This document shows, piece after piece, positions 7,736-16,861 of a stretch of DNA of 64,000 bases. The stretch is from positions 1 to 64,000 of the forward strand of contig JAJEBK010000003.1 in assembly GCA_022823945.1 (NCBI GenBank). Direction: 5' to 3'. Position 1 is the first letter of the stretch. Every line of letters begins with the position of its first letter. A program made the translations under genes and the position numbers. This stretch comes from Anaerolineae bacterium. GTDB lineage: Bacteria; Chloroflexota; Anaerolineae; Aggregatilineales; Phototrophicaceae. Below the pieces are notes generated by a model. It saw nothing but the letters and a program-made list of their open reading frames with translations. It did no database searches and was not told the origin of the DNA.

Positions 7736-9424
7736 ATGGGAGATTTGAATGAGCTGGTCGTGGCAGCGCGCAAAGGCGATAGCGATGCCTTTGAAGAAGT
7801 GGTGCGGCGCTTTCAGGACATGGCGGTGGGATATGCCTACGCGACGCTGGGCGATTGGCAGGAAGCAGAAGACGCGGCGCAAGAGGCGTTCATCGCAGCC
7901 TGGCTTGGCTTGGACCACTTGCGGGACACAGCCGCCTTCCCTGGCTGGTTCAGACGGATTGTGCATACGCAGTCGCATCGGCGTTTGCGGGTGAAGGAGC
8001 CGCTGCCGGTCTCTCTCGAACAAGCCGCTGAGATTGCTGTTGCCGATGGAACAGGTCGCGCAGAGCTCGCGCCCATGACCGAAGCGATCGCAGCCGCGTT
8101 AGAAGCCTTGCCTGAGGCGCAACGCACAGTCATCCTGTTGCATTACATGAACGACTTTCGGCAGCGCGAGATCGCAGCATTTTTGGAAATCCCGATCGGC
8201 ACGGTCAAATCGCGCTTGTATCACGCTCGCCAAATGATGAAAGAAAGGATGAGAGTTTTGAGCGAATTAACAACACAACGCCCCTCGCGAGACAGCGACT
8301 TTGTCGAGAAAGTCATGCGGCTGTTTGATGCCGCCAAAACGGGCGACAGCGCAGTCGTCAAGCGGATGCTCGTTGAAGACAGTCGCTTGGCGAAGGCCAG
8401 CGGGCATGTTCGCACATCGCTTTGGGGCTCGGACGCGCTGGCGCTGCATGTAGCCGTGATGCACGGGCGAAAAGATATCGTCGATTTGCTGCTGGCGCAT
8501 GGCGCGGATATCAACGCGCGCGACGACAAATACCATTTCAACGCCTTGATTCACGCCATTGACCTGGCCGACTTCATGCCAGAATACGCCGCGCTGGGCA
8601 TGGTCGACTTTCTGCTGGAGCGGGGTGCCGAGCTGGATGTTTGGGCTTGCGCCTGGATGGGCGATAAGGCAGGAGTCAAGGAACGGCTGGATGCGAATCC
8701 GGCGCTGGTGAACGAGATCGGTCCTGGTCCCAGCACCCTGCTTTCCTTCTGTCGCGATGTGGAAACGATTCAGTTCTACCTTGATTATGGCGCTGACCCG
8801 CTGCGCGTTTATGAACGGACGGGAAAATGCGGACGGACGACGCCACTGCGTGATATCGCCTATCGCGGCAACTACGAAGCGACCCGGCATATTCTGCGGC
8901 ATTTGGGCTGGCAGGTCGATATCTTCTGGGCGAGCATCATGGGCGACCTGACCCAAATCCGCGCCCTGCTTGCCGAAGATAGAGGGCTGACACAAGTCGC
9001 CACCGCTGAAGATCATGTCTTGGGCAGCGGCTTGAGCCCCTTGCACCTGGCGGCTCTGGGCGGCCATATCGAAGTGATGGAGGCGCTGCTGGGTGGGGGC
9101 GCGGATGTGAACGCGGGCGATGTCGATGGCTATACGCCTCTGCACTTCGCCATTTGTTTTGGTCCCAAGCAATTCCTGGATCCGCTTCCAGACTTGCGCG
9201 AGGCGGCGCAGGACATCGGCGTTTACCGTTTGCTGACCGAGACGCCGCGTTTCTTGATTGAGCGAGGCGCAGACTTGGGGGCGCGCGAAGGCGAACACGG
9301 TCGAACGCCATTGGAGCTTTCGCAATCTGCCTTTGAAGACGAGACCGACCGCAGTGATGTGATCGCCCTGCTTGAAGCGGCGGAACTGCGGCGAACCGAG
9401 AGTGACAGGTCAGCGACCGGCTGA
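7736..9424 (+). CDS. ECF sigma-70 factor fused to C-terminal ankyrin repeats
   Basis: Start chosen at ATG 7736, which has CAGGAG five bases upstream; an in-frame ATG at 7697 has no such site. Of 562 residues, 11-80 are sigma region 2 (DAFEEVVRRFQ, DAAQEAFIAAW, FPGWFRRIV), and 115-170 are region 4 (LPEAQRTVILLHYMNDF, IGTVKSRLYHAR). From about 190 to 555 the protein carries ankyrin-type units such as ALHVAVMHGRKDIVDLLLAHGAD and SPLHLAALGGHIEVM, some degenerate. The sigma part should direct RNA polymerase to specific promoters; the ankyrin part is a likely protein-binding or autoinhibitory module. No anti-sigma gene is adjacent. Confidence 0.9.
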   Translation: MGDLNELVVAARKGDSDAFEEVVRRFQDMAVGYAYATLGDWQEAEDAAQEAFIAAWLGLDHLRDTAAFPGWFRRIVHTQSHRRLRVKEPLPVSLEQAAEIAVADGTGRAELAPMTEAIAAALEALPEAQRTVILLHYMNDFRQREIAAFLEIPIGTVKSRLYHARQMMKERMRVLSELTTQRPSRDSDFVEKVMRLFDAAKTGDSAVVKRMLVEDSRLAKASGHVRTSLWGSDALALHVAVMHGRKDIVDLLLAHGADINARDDKYHFNALIHAIDLADFMPEYAALGMVDFLLERGAELDVWACAWMGDKAGVKERLDANPALVNEIGPGPSTLLSFCRDVETIQFYLDYGADPLRVYERTGKCGRTTPLRDIAYRGNYEATRHILRHLGWQVDIFWASIMGDLTQIRALLAEDRGLTQVATAEDHVLGSGLSPLHLAALGGHIEVMEALLGGGADVNAGDVDGYTPLHFAICFGPKQFLDPLPDLREAAQDIGVYRLLTETPRFLIERGADLGAREGEHGRTPLELSQSAFEDETDRSDVIALLEAAELRRTESDRSATG

Positions 9425-9523
9425 CCCCGAGCGCGCCAGGTCCTTTTGAAAAACGAGTACGAGCGCCCTGACGGAGGCGACCATTGGTCTCTTCAAGAAA
9501 GCGTGGCCTTGTTCGTGATGGCT

Positions 9524-10804
9524 TTAGAGCGCTGGCTTGAACTCGCGCTTGGACTTGGTGCCGCGGGCATAGAGCCAGAAGAGCAGGGCACCGATGAAAG
9601 AAAGCAACGCGCCCAGCAGGAACAGTTCGCGAAAGCCAAAGAAGGCAAGCAGGATGCCGCCGCCGAGAGACATGATGGCGAAGCTCAAGCCGGCTGCCAT
9701 CTCGCCGCTGCCCGCCATGATTGATTGCTGGGATTTGGACACGAGATCGAGGATGAAGACGGTCATGGCTGTGAAGCGGACGGACATGACCGCGAGCGCG
9801 CCGATGAAACCGATGGCGGCCGCCAGCCAATGTTCGATCAGCGCCATCGGCAACAGGAAGACCGTGGTGAGCAGCGAGGACCATAGCACCACATTCACGA
9901 TGCCGATGCGCTTGACCAGAGCGGGTGTGAGAAGCGCGGTGGGGACGCCGGTCAAGCGGCCGACCGCGGCAATGGCTCCGATAACGGCGGTGGAGATCGC
10001 CAGCTGTCTGTCCATATAGACATTGAAATAGACGAGCACAGTCGCCGAGCCGGCAACTTGAAAAAGACGAATCAAGGTCATGACGGCGATGAGGCTGACA
10101 AAGGCGGCTGTCCATAACCGCGTGTCAGCTGGCTCGGTGGATGCCTCTGCCTTGACCGGCTGGGTAGCGACCGGCAGCGGACGCAAACGCAACAGCAAGA
10201 GCAGCGCGAATACCATGATGAACCCGGCAAGCGTCAAGGTGAGGCGGTATGGCGCGGAGTCGGCGAGGGTGGTGGCTTGCAGATCGGCAAAGACGCCAGG
10301 CAGCACACCGCCCAACAGGCTGCCGCCAAAACTCGCCAATGCCCAATGCGCCGTATTCAGCGAGAAGGCGAGATGCTTGTGTTCCGGATCGACCACATTG
10401 ATCAAGTAGGGCGCGCTATTGACGAAGAAGAAAGAGAAGCCGATCAACATCATGGCATAGAGGATAACGAGGCTGCCTTCTCGCAGGCCGGGCGGCAGCA
10501 GTTGGACTTGTGGCAGCAACAAGCCGCCGGCGACACTTAGCGCACAGCCGCCTTTCATCAACAATGTATTAGAATAGCGCGAGCCGAGAATGCCAGCCGG
10601 CAAACTGGCACAGCCAAAAGTCAGCAAGCCAACTGCATTGACCAAGCCAATGAATTCTGTGCCGTAATCGAGGCGCAGCAGGTACAGATTGAGCAGGACG
10701 TTGTAGACACCATCAATGACCGATGACATGCCAACAAGGACCAGGAAGTAGAGTCGCGCCTGCGGATTAAGCTGTCCAATTGTGTGGAGCGCGCGTCTGA
10801 TCAC
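9524..10804 (-). CDS. MFS transporter
   Basis: A 426-residue polytopic membrane protein with about twelve predicted helices and a central hydrophilic loop near 215-230 (KAEASTEPADTR). Major facilitator features include GLLTFGCASLPAGILGSRYS, equivalent to the helix 2-3 loop, and a repeated pattern in the second half (VGRLTGVPTALLTPALVKR). Substrate is unknown. It lies 24 bases downstream of a RidA-family gene on the same strand, so the two are probably co-transcribed. It converges with the sigma-ankyrin gene. Confidence 0.85.
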   Translation of the reverse strand: MIRRALHTIGQLNPQARLYFLVLVGMSSVIDGVYNVLLNLYLLRLDYGTEFIGLVNAVGLLTFGCASLPAGILGSRYSNTLLMKGGCALSVAGGLLLPQVQLLPPGLREGSLVILYAMMLIGFSFFFVNSAPYLINVVDPEHKHLAFSLNTAHWALASFGGSLLGGVLPGVFADLQATTLADSAPYRLTLTLAGFIMVFALLLLLRLRPLPVATQPVKAEASTEPADTRLWTAAFVSLIAVMTLIRLFQVAGSATVLVYFNVYMDRQLAISTAVIGAIAAVGRLTGVPTALLTPALVKRIGIVNVVLWSSLLTTVFLLPMALIEHWLAAAIGFIGALAVMSVRFTAMTVFILDLVSKSQQSIMAGSGEMAAGLSFAIMSLGGGILLAFFGFRELFLLGALLSFIGALLFWLYARGTKSKREFKPAL

Positions 10805-10828
10805 CGGCGGATACCATGGCAGAGGCGT

Positions 10829-11266
10829 CTAGTCGAGCGCCTCAAATATAGCTTCGATCTCGACTGCGAATCCGTTGGGCAGCGAGGCAAAACCCAAGGC
10901 GCTGCGGGCGTGCAGCTCGCCATCATACAACTCCCAGAACAATTCGCTGGCACCATTGATGACCAGATGCTGGTCGGTGAATTCGGGCATGGAGTTGACA
11001 GCGCCCAGCAACTTGCGCGGACGCAGGTTGTCGAGTGTGCCGGTGATGGTATAGGCAGCTTTGAGCAGGTCGATGGCGCAGACGCGAGCGGCCGCTTTGC
11101 CGGCCTCGACATCCAGGTCGCGCCCCAGCTTGCCGATATAGCCGGTGGAGACATGCCCGGAGACATAAATTGTATCGCCGATGCGCGTGGCAGGAGCGAG
11201 GGTGGCGGAAGGGGTGAAGTCGCTGAGATCAATGCCCATTGCTTTGATTTTGTCATCAATTGACAT
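10829..11266 (-). CDS. RidA/YjgF/YER057c family protein
   Basis: A 145-residue protein with Rid-family hallmarks: GDTIYVSGHVST near 30, ARVCAIDLLKAAY, an acidic SMPEFTDQHLVINGASELF segment and ALGFASLPNGFAVEIEAIF at the end. RidA enzymes hydrolyse reactive enamines and imines released by PLP enzymes. The canonical arginine of active RidA (PARxxV) is replaced here (ARSALG), closer to the YjgF-like subgroup whose activity is uncertain. GGAGGAAG precedes the ATG, giving a confident start. It heads a probable two-gene unit with the MFS transporter and is divergent from cobQ. Confidence 0.85.
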   Translation of the reverse strand: MSIDDKIKAMGIDLSDFTPSATLAPATRIGDTIYVSGHVSTGYIGKLGRDLDVEAGKAAARVCAIDLLKAAYTITGTLDNLRPRKLLGAVNSMPEFTDQHLVINGASELFWELYDGELHARSALGFASLPNGFAVEIEAIFEALD

Positions 11267-11503
11267 GTGACTTCCTCCAGAAGAACTAAACTCGTTTGCG
11301 TGACAATGCGAGGATTATAGGCGCTCGAATGGGGCTGACCATACCCAAACTGCCAGTCTTTCGCTGCTTTTGGTGAAGATATTCAGAGGCAGTCAGTTAG
11401 ATGTTACTCAGCAGGTCAATCGACTATACTGACAGGGAATCTCGATTGCAAGCAAGTCCTAAATACCATCTGCAGAATGTATTCTCCCAAAGGTGGTGGG
11501 GTG

Positions 11504-12982
11504 GTGGCGGCAAAAGCGCTCATGATTCAAGGCACCATGTCTTCAGTGGGCAAAAGCTTTCTGGTGACTGCACTGTGTCGGATATTTGCGAGGATGGGCG
11601 TCAAGGTTGCCCCATTCAAAGCGCAGAACATGAGCAACAACGCCGCAGTATGCGCGGATGGCGGGGAAATCGGCCGAGCGCAATTTACACAGGCGCAAGC
11701 TTGTGGCATTGAAGCAAATGTGAACATGAATCCGATTTTGCTCAAGCCAAAGGCAGATGCACGCTCACAGGTAATCGTCCAAGGGCGCGTGTGGAAGACC
11801 TTGTCGGCGCGCAGCTACTACGAGCACAAACCTTTCTTGTGGTCAAAAGTCACCGAGGCGATCGACAAGCTGCTGAGCGACAACCAACTGGTCCTTATCG
11901 AAGGGGCTGGCAGCCCGGCGGAATTGAACCTGCGGCAGAGCGATTTGGTGAATATGGCGGTCGCAGAATATTGCCAGGCTGCTGTCATTTTGGTCGGAGA
12001 CATTGACCGCGGGGGGATCTTCGCGCAGTTGTTGGGTACTTTGATGCTGCTCGCGCCGACAGAGCGGGCATTGGTTCAAGGAGTAATCGTCAACAAGTTT
12101 CGCGGAGATCCTAGTTTGTTTGACGAAGGCATCAACATTTTGCAGCGACGCGGCAATGTACCAGTTCTGGGCACGATTCCCTACATTTTCAATCATTTTA
12201 TCCCCGACGAAGACAGCGTACCGGTCGAAGCGCCATCTCACCTGCAAAGCCCTCGAGAAGCGATAGACATTGCGGTAATCGCCTTGCCGAGGATTGCAAA
12301 CTTTGATGATTTTGATCCTCTCAGAGCGGAACCCGGAGTCAGCGTGCGTTATGTGGTGGATCCGCAGCAGCTAGAAAGACCGAGCGCAATTGTGATTCCG
12401 GGGACGAAGAATACGCTGGCGGATTATCGCTGGTTGGCAGACCAGGGCTTTGATGTCTGCATTCGCAAATTTGCCGAACGGGGAGGGTCGGTTGTGGGCA
12501 TTTGTGGCGGCTATCAGATGTTGGGTCGGCGCATTCACGATCCACAAGAAGTCGAATCTACAGAAGGGGTTTTGACGGCGCTCGATCTGTTGCCTTTGGA
12601 AACCACATTCTTTCCAGCCAAAGTGACTTCGCGGATTTCGGCGCGGATCACAAGTGGAAGCGCTTGGCTGGCATCATTGCGAGATAGCGTGGTCAGCGGG
12701 TATGAGATTCATTGTGGACAAAGTACAAGCCACTCGCCTTGGCTCAAGCTGGATCGCGCCGGGCGTTTGGATGGAGCGATGCGCTCTGATGGGCGCGTTT
12801 GGGGCTGCTATATCCATGGACTCTTTCACAACAGGGCGTTCCGTCAGGCATGGCTTGGCTCGCTGGGTTGGCAGGCGCATGGCGGCGTACAGCGATCTTT
12901 GGACCAGAATATCGATCGAATAGCCGATATTGTCGAAGCGCAGCTTGACATGGCTGAGCTGCAGCACGTCATTGCTTCTTAG
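11504..12982 (+). CDS. cobQ: Cobyric acid synthase, glutamine-hydrolysing
   Basis: CobQ (CbiP) amidates four carboxyl groups of adenosylcobyrinic acid a,c-diamide, using glutamine and ATP, in B12 synthesis. I use GTG 11504, which follows AAAGGTGG and yields the family-typical MAAKALMIQGT; ATG 11477 is an alternative. In 492 residues, the P-loop GTMSSVGKS is at 10-18, the substrate motif APFKAQNMSNN at 36-46, GDIDRGG near 160, and the glutamine amidotransferase nucleophile Cys334 (GICGGYQMLG) with His438 (YIHGLFHN). No other cobalamin gene lies in the window, and I see no cobalamin riboswitch upstream. Its base composition looks less GC-rich than its neighbours, which may indicate separate acquisition. 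Confidence 0.93.
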   Translation: MAAKALMIQGTMSSVGKSFLVTALCRIFARMGVKVAPFKAQNMSNNAAVCADGGEIGRAQFTQAQACGIEANVNMNPILLKPKADARSQVIVQGRVWKTLSARSYYEHKPFLWSKVTEAIDKLLSDNQLVLIEGAGSPAELNLRQSDLVNMAVAEYCQAAVILVGDIDRGGIFAQLLGTLMLLAPTERALVQGVIVNKFRGDPSLFDEGINILQRRGNVPVLGTIPYIFNHFIPDEDSVPVEAPSHLQSPREAIDIAVIALPRIANFDDFDPLRAEPGVSVRYVVDPQQLERPSAIVIPGTKNTLADYRWLADQGFDVCIRKFAERGGSVVGICGGYQMLGRRIHDPQEVESTEGVLTALDLLPLETTFFPAKVTSRISARITSGSAWLASLRDSVVSGYEIHCGQSTSHSPWLKLDRAGRLDGAMRSDGRVWGCYIHGLFHNRAFRQAWLGSLGWQAHGGVQRSLDQNIDRIADIVEAQLDMAELQHVIAS

Positions 12983-13031
12983 TCGCAAATCCTGAGGCTC
13001 AATCTATCGTACTTTGGGAGTTCGAAAAACA

Positions 13032-13934
13032 TCATTCCCCGCGCAGCCGCGGATCCAGGATATCGCGCAGACCATCGCCGATGAAATTGAAAGCCATGAC
13101 CAGGCTGGCGATCGCCAAACCCGGGAAGAGCCACATCCACCATTGGTCGAAGAAATCAATGCCGATGCTGACCATCCGTCCCCATTCCGGCGATGAGGGA
13201 TCGGGTCCCAAACCGATGAAGCTCAGCGAGGCAAAAACGATGATGGCTGTGCCGATATCCAGAGTCGCCAAAATCACCGCCGGGGCGATGCAGTTGGGCA
13301 AAATCGTGCGAAACAGGATATAGCCGCCGCCCGCGCCCACGCTGCGCGCCGCCTCGACATATTCCTGCGCCTTCACCTCCAGCACCAGCCCACGCAACAC
13401 ACGCGCATAGCGGGGCCACCACACCACCACCAGCGCCAGCACCGCATTGCGGATATCGGGTCCCAGCGCCGCCGTAACCGCCATAGCCAAAATGATGGTC
13501 GGGAATGCCATGAACAGCTCGGTCAGACGCATCAGCAATTCATCGCCGACGCCACCCACATAACCCGCCACTGCGCCGATAATCACGCCCAGCGCGCTGC
13601 CGATGGTGATGACAGCCAACCCGGCCGGAATGGTGATGCGCGCGCCCCACAGCACCCGGCTGAAAATATCGCGACCCAGCTCGTCCGTGCCAAAGAGGAA
13701 GGTCGGGTTGGGCGTCAGCTTGCGGTTGACCAGGTCTTGGGCCAGCGGCTGGTAGGGGGCGATATTGGGCACTTGCAGCGCGATGACCAGCCACAGCGCC
13801 ACGATGATCGCGCCAGCCAAAACCAGCGGATTGCGCCGCAGGTGATAACGCAGCCGCCGCCACAAACTAGGCGATGCGGATACGGGGGTCGAGAAAGTAA
13901 TAGGCGATATCGACGACAAAGTTGACTCCGACAT
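13032..13934 (-). CDS. DppC/OppC-type ABC permease
   Basis: A 300-residue inner-membrane permease subunit of the peptide/nickel family. It shows the N-terminal RRNPLVLAGAIIVALW helix, the conserved GTDELGRDIFSR block typical of DppC, and the EAA loop VEAARSVGAGGGYILFRTILPN that contacts the ATPase. It ends DPRLRGE, as these proteins do. It overlaps the upstream dppB-like gene by 68 bases if ATG 13934 is used. A TTG at 13865, directly after the dppB stop, is the alternative start and would remove the overlap. No binding protein or ATPase is adjacent. Confidence 0.88.
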   Translation of the reverse strand: MSESTLSSISPITFSTPVSASPSLWRRLRYHLRRNPLVLAGAIIVALWLVIALQVPNIAPYQPLAQDLVNRKLTPNPTFLFGTDELGRDIFSRVLWGARITIPAGLAVITIGSALGVIIGAVAGYVGGVGDELLMRLTELFMAFPTIILAMAVTAALGPDIRNAVLALVVVWWPRYARVLRGLVLEVKAQEYVEAARSVGAGGGYILFRTILPNCIAPAVILATLDIGTAIIVFASLSFIGLGPDPSSPEWGRMVSIGIDFFDQWWMWLFPGLAIASLVMAFNFIGDGLRDILDPRLRGE

Positions 13935-14886
13935 AAATCACGGCGATGAGCAGGCTGACGCCCATGATGGCGGGGAAGTCTTGCGATGTGCTGGCGCGGA
14001 ACATATAACGCCCGATGCCCGGATAGGCGAAGATCGACTCGATCAAAATCGAGCCGACCAGCAGGTTGCCATAAGCCAGGCCAATCACCGTCACGACTGG
14101 GATGAGCGCGTTGCGCATGCCATGCGTGCCGATGACCTTGCGCTCGCGCAGCCCCTTGGCGCGGGCGGTGCGCATATAATCTTTATTCAGCACTTCCAGC
14201 AGCGACGAACGGGTAATGCGCGAAATGATGCCGCTGATGTAGAGCGCCAAAGTCGTCGACGGCAAGACGAGGTGCGCCAGGGCGTTGTTGAAAGTCTTCC
14301 AGTCGCCCGCCAGCAGCGCATCAATGGTGAACATGCCGGTGACGGTGGGCGGCGCGCGCAGTTTAAAGTCCAGCCGGCCGGGTCCCGCGGCAATGTCCAA
14401 CTCCTTGTAAAAGATCGTCAACAAAACCAATCCTAACAGAAACACTGGAAAACTGACTCCGATCAAGGCGACGATGCGCGCGACATAATCCGCCAAGGTG
14501 TCTTTCCATATCGCCGAAACCAGCCCCAAGCCAACGCCCAGCCCGGCACCTAACAGCGCCGACAGCGTCGCCAGCTCGATCGTGGCGGGCAAGAAACGGG
14601 CGATATCTTCGCGGATGGGCTTTCGCGTCTTGATCGATGTGCCCATATCGCCCTGCAACAGATTGCCCAGATAGGTCAGGTATTGTTCGTGCAGCGGTTT
14701 GTCCAGGCCCCATTTTTTGCGGAAGGCATCGACCAATTCCTGATTGCCCAGCGCATTTTGCGGCAGGTTGGCGTTGATGGGATCGGCGGGCACCGCGTTG
14801 GCGATGATGAAGGCGACGATCGTGATGCCCAGCAGCAGCGGGATGATCAGCAACAATCGGCGCACAAGATAGCGGAAGAAGTTCAT
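13867..14886 (-). CDS. DppB/OppB-type ABC permease
   Basis: The partner of the DppC-like protein: 339 residues starting MNFFRYLVRRLLLIIPLLLG, the standard DppB N-terminus. It has a periplasmic segment with VDAFRKKWGLDKPLHEQYL and GDMGTSIKTRKPI, the EAA loop MRTARAKGLRERKVIGTHGMRNALIP, and the C-terminal DPRIRIA. Together the pair forms the channel for peptides, oligosaccharides or similar solutes. It is first on the minus strand, so its promoter should lie in the 550-base gap 14887-15436. The substrate-binding protein must be elsewhere; the family-5 protein at 53496 is one candidate. Confidence 0.9.
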   Translation of the reverse strand: MNFFRYLVRRLLLIIPLLLGITIVAFIIANAVPADPINANLPQNALGNQELVDAFRKKWGLDKPLHEQYLTYLGNLLQGDMGTSIKTRKPIREDIARFLPATIELATLSALLGAGLGVGLGLVSAIWKDTLADYVARIVALIGVSFPVFLLGLVLLTIFYKELDIAAGPGRLDFKLRAPPTVTGMFTIDALLAGDWKTFNNALAHLVLPSTTLALYISGIISRITRSSLLEVLNKDYMRTARAKGLRERKVIGTHGMRNALIPVVTVIGLAYGNLLVGSILIESIFAYPGIGRYMFRASTSQDFPAIMGVSLLIAVIYVGVNFVVDIAYYFLDPRIRIA

Positions 14887-14969
14887 CGCCGCCTAGTTTA
14901 GCATATCTCAAGCTCTCCGACCGCCATCATCCCGAAACGGGTAATGGTAATTCATTGATATCTCAACAA

Positions 14970-15073
14970 GCCCCCCATCCCCCGGCCCCTTGCCCCCAGA
15001 ATGAGGGAAGGGGAGTTTTCCCAACGATTCCGCGGAATATAAGCCCCTCCCTCATTTTGGGGGAGGGGTCTAT
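14970..15073. repeat. Family A repeat, copy 2
   Basis: CCCCATCCCCCGGCCCC, GAGGGAAGGGG, then AAGCCCCTCCCTCATTTTGG and GGGAGGGG. Same double-hairpin layout as copy 1 but lacking the final TTTGGGGTGGGGG. It lies between the divergent dppB-like and amidohydrolase genes. Confidence 0.8.
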
Positions 15074-15130
15074 AGCGCCATATCAACAGTTTCAGCACTA
15101 CCCGAAACGTGCCCAGGCCCATAATGCTTT

Positions 15131-15340
15131 ACCACCGAGCACACCGAGAGGAAAGTAAAGGCTTTGCGATGTGTCGGCGCTATGTGTCTACACACTCGCA
15201 ATGCCGATGAGTTCCATCAGGGATCTGGTTGCGTCTATCGACGATACGCCCCCGCCACAAGTGCACATACTGCAATCATTTTGAGCATGTCTGTACAACA
15301 AACTCTCGGTGAACTCCTTCAACTCGGTGTACTCGGTGGT
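15131..15340. repeat. Inverted pair of family B repeats
   Basis: ACCACCGAGCACACCGAG at 15131-15148 and CTCGGTGTACTCGGTGGT at 15323-15340 are reverse complements at 17 of 18 positions, flanking about 174 bases. The enclosed segment is open in the amidohydrolase frame but does not look coding. The rest of gap 14887-15436 has TGTTATAGT at 15390-15398, a possible extended -10 for the amidohydrolase operon. Confidence 0.7.
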
Positions 15341-15436
15341 GAAAAAGATTTGCTGCGATTGCCCGCAGAAACGCACGCAATCCCGCAATGTGTTATAGTC
15401 CGCGCAACAGCAGCATGCGAAGCGGCGAGCGCGAAT

Positions 15437-16501
15437 ATGATCATCGACACCGATATTCATCCCGTTCCGGTGCATGACCAGGTGGCGAACTACCTGGCCG
15501 AGCCTTGGCGATCGCGTTATCTGCGCGGCGATCATGGCGCCGGGCATCCCAACTATTTTAATCCCAACGGCGTTATGCGCGGCGATGCCCTCACCGAAGA
15601 TGGCCGGCGCATCGAAAAAGCGCCCGATACCATGGCGCGCTATTTCCTGGATGTATACGATATCGACTATGCCATCATGAATCCCGCCGAAGCCATGGAG
15701 CACTGCGTTTCGCCCGATGCCCATTATTCCGCCGCCGCCTTGTCCGCTGTCAACGACCACTTCGTGCACGAGTGGCTGCCCGCCGACCCGCGCTATCTGG
15801 CTTCTATCACCATCGCTTTCAGCAATATCGAGCTGGCTGTGCAAGAGATCCACCGCCTGGGCGAGCATCCGCGCGTCGTCCAGGTGCTGATGGCCAGCGC
15901 CTCGCCATTCCCGCTGGGGCACAGCTACTTTCATCCCATCTATGCCGCCGCCGCCGAGCACGACCTGCCCCTCGCCATTCATCCTGGCTTGGAAGGCGTG
16001 GGCATCGCCGGGAGTGGCGGCACAGCGGGGTTGGTCGCCAATTACCTGGAATGGCACACCTTGCTGGCGACTTCGTACATGACACAGTTGGTCAGCCTGG
16101 TGGTCGAAGGCGTCTTTGAGACCTATCCCACATTGCGCTTTGTCTTTGTCGAAGGTGGCGTGGCTTGGCTGCCCGCGCTGATGTGGCGACTGGACAAGAA
16201 CTGGAAGGCGCTGCGTTCGACAACGCCCTGGCTCACGCGCAAGCCCAGCGAGATCATCCAGGAGCATATCTGGTTGACCACGCAGCCAATTGAAGAGCCC
16301 GAAGACAGACGCCACTTTCACCAGACCCTGGACATGTTCGCCGCCGAGCGCATGTTGCTGTTTTCCAGCGATTATCCGCACTGGGACGGCGATACGCCCG
16401 ACTTTGCCCTGCGCCAGATCGCGCCCGAGCTGCGCGATGCTGTGATGTACGGCAATGCGCTGGAAGTCTTTGGATTGGAGGCGCGCGCAAATGGCAGCTA
16501 A
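15437..16501 (+). CDS. Amidohydrolase 2-type metal-dependent hydrolase/decarboxylase
   Basis: I start this 354-residue protein at ATG 15437, where MIIDTDIHP gives the usual first strand of amidohydrolase-2 TIM barrels; a longer upstream open frame overlaps repeats and is not protein-like. Metal-site candidates are Asp6/His8, His182 (AIHPGLEG) and Asp312 (FSSDYPHWDGD). ACMSD-like members of this family decarboxylate aromatic or amino-muconate acids, others hydrolyse amides or lactones. The next gene, a Rieske protein, overlaps it by 11 bases and a LacI regulator follows, so the three form an operon, probably for catabolism of an aromatic or similar acid. The substrate is inference. Confidence 0.85.
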   Translation: MIIDTDIHPVPVHDQVANYLAEPWRSRYLRGDHGAGHPNYFNPNGVMRGDALTEDGRRIEKAPDTMARYFLDVYDIDYAIMNPAEAMEHCVSPDAHYSAAALSAVNDHFVHEWLPADPRYLASITIAFSNIELAVQEIHRLGEHPRVVQVLMASASPFPLGHSYFHPIYAAAAEHDLPLAIHPGLEGVGIAGSGGTAGLVANYLEWHTLLATSYMTQLVSLVVEGVFETYPTLRFVFVEGGVAWLPALMWRLDKNWKALRSTTPWLTRKPSEIIQEHIWLTTQPIEEPEDRRHFHQTLDMFAAERMLLFSSDYPHWDGDTPDFALRQIAPELRDAVMYGNALEVFGLEARANGS

Positions 16502-16847
16502 AGCGCAAGTCTATGTCGCGAAAAAAAGCGAATTGCCGGTGGGCGGCCGGCGAATCGTTGAAGCGGCGGGCAAGTCGATCGGCGTATTTAATACGGGCGC
16601 GCAGATCGTCGCGGTACTGAATTTGTGCCCGCACGAATTTGCGCCGGTCTGCAAGGGACAGCTGGGTGGCACAACCCTGCCCAGCAAGCCCGGCGAATTC
16701 ATCTGGGGGCGGGAAAACGAGATCCTGCGTTGTCCCTGGCACGGCTGGGAATTTGATCTGCACACGGGCGAATGCCTGACCGACCGTCGCAAGCTGCGCC
16801 GCTTTCCTGTTGTGTTGCGCGAAGACGCCGTGTATGTGGAGGTCTAG
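16491..16847 (+). CDS. Rieske [2Fe-2S] ferredoxin-like protein
   Basis: A 118-residue soluble protein whose ATG at 16491 overlaps the end of the amidohydrolase gene and follows TTGGAGG by eight bases. The two Rieske cluster motifs are complete: Cys46-Pro-His48 in LNLCPHEFAPVC and Cys81-x-x-His84 in LRCPWHGWEF. Between them is a longer than usual insertion (KGQLGGTTLPSKPGEFIWG). Stand-alone Rieske proteins carry electrons to oxygenases or related redox enzymes. No oxygenase catalytic subunit is nearby, so its partner is unclear. Close linkage to the amidohydrolase suggests a shared pathway. Confidence 0.9.
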   Translation: MAAKAQVYVAKKSELPVGGRRIVEAAGKSIGVFNTGAQIVAVLNLCPHEFAPVCKGQLGGTTLPSKPGEFIWGRENEILRCPWHGWEFDLHTGECLTDRRKLRRFPVVLREDAVYVEV

Positions 16848-16861
16848 CCCAACCCAAGCCG

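Noticed and set aside
11281..11503. Cobalamin riboswitch ahead of cobQ
   Set aside because: I looked for a B12-box-like sequence and the conserved GCCACTG element; neither is present in recognisable form.
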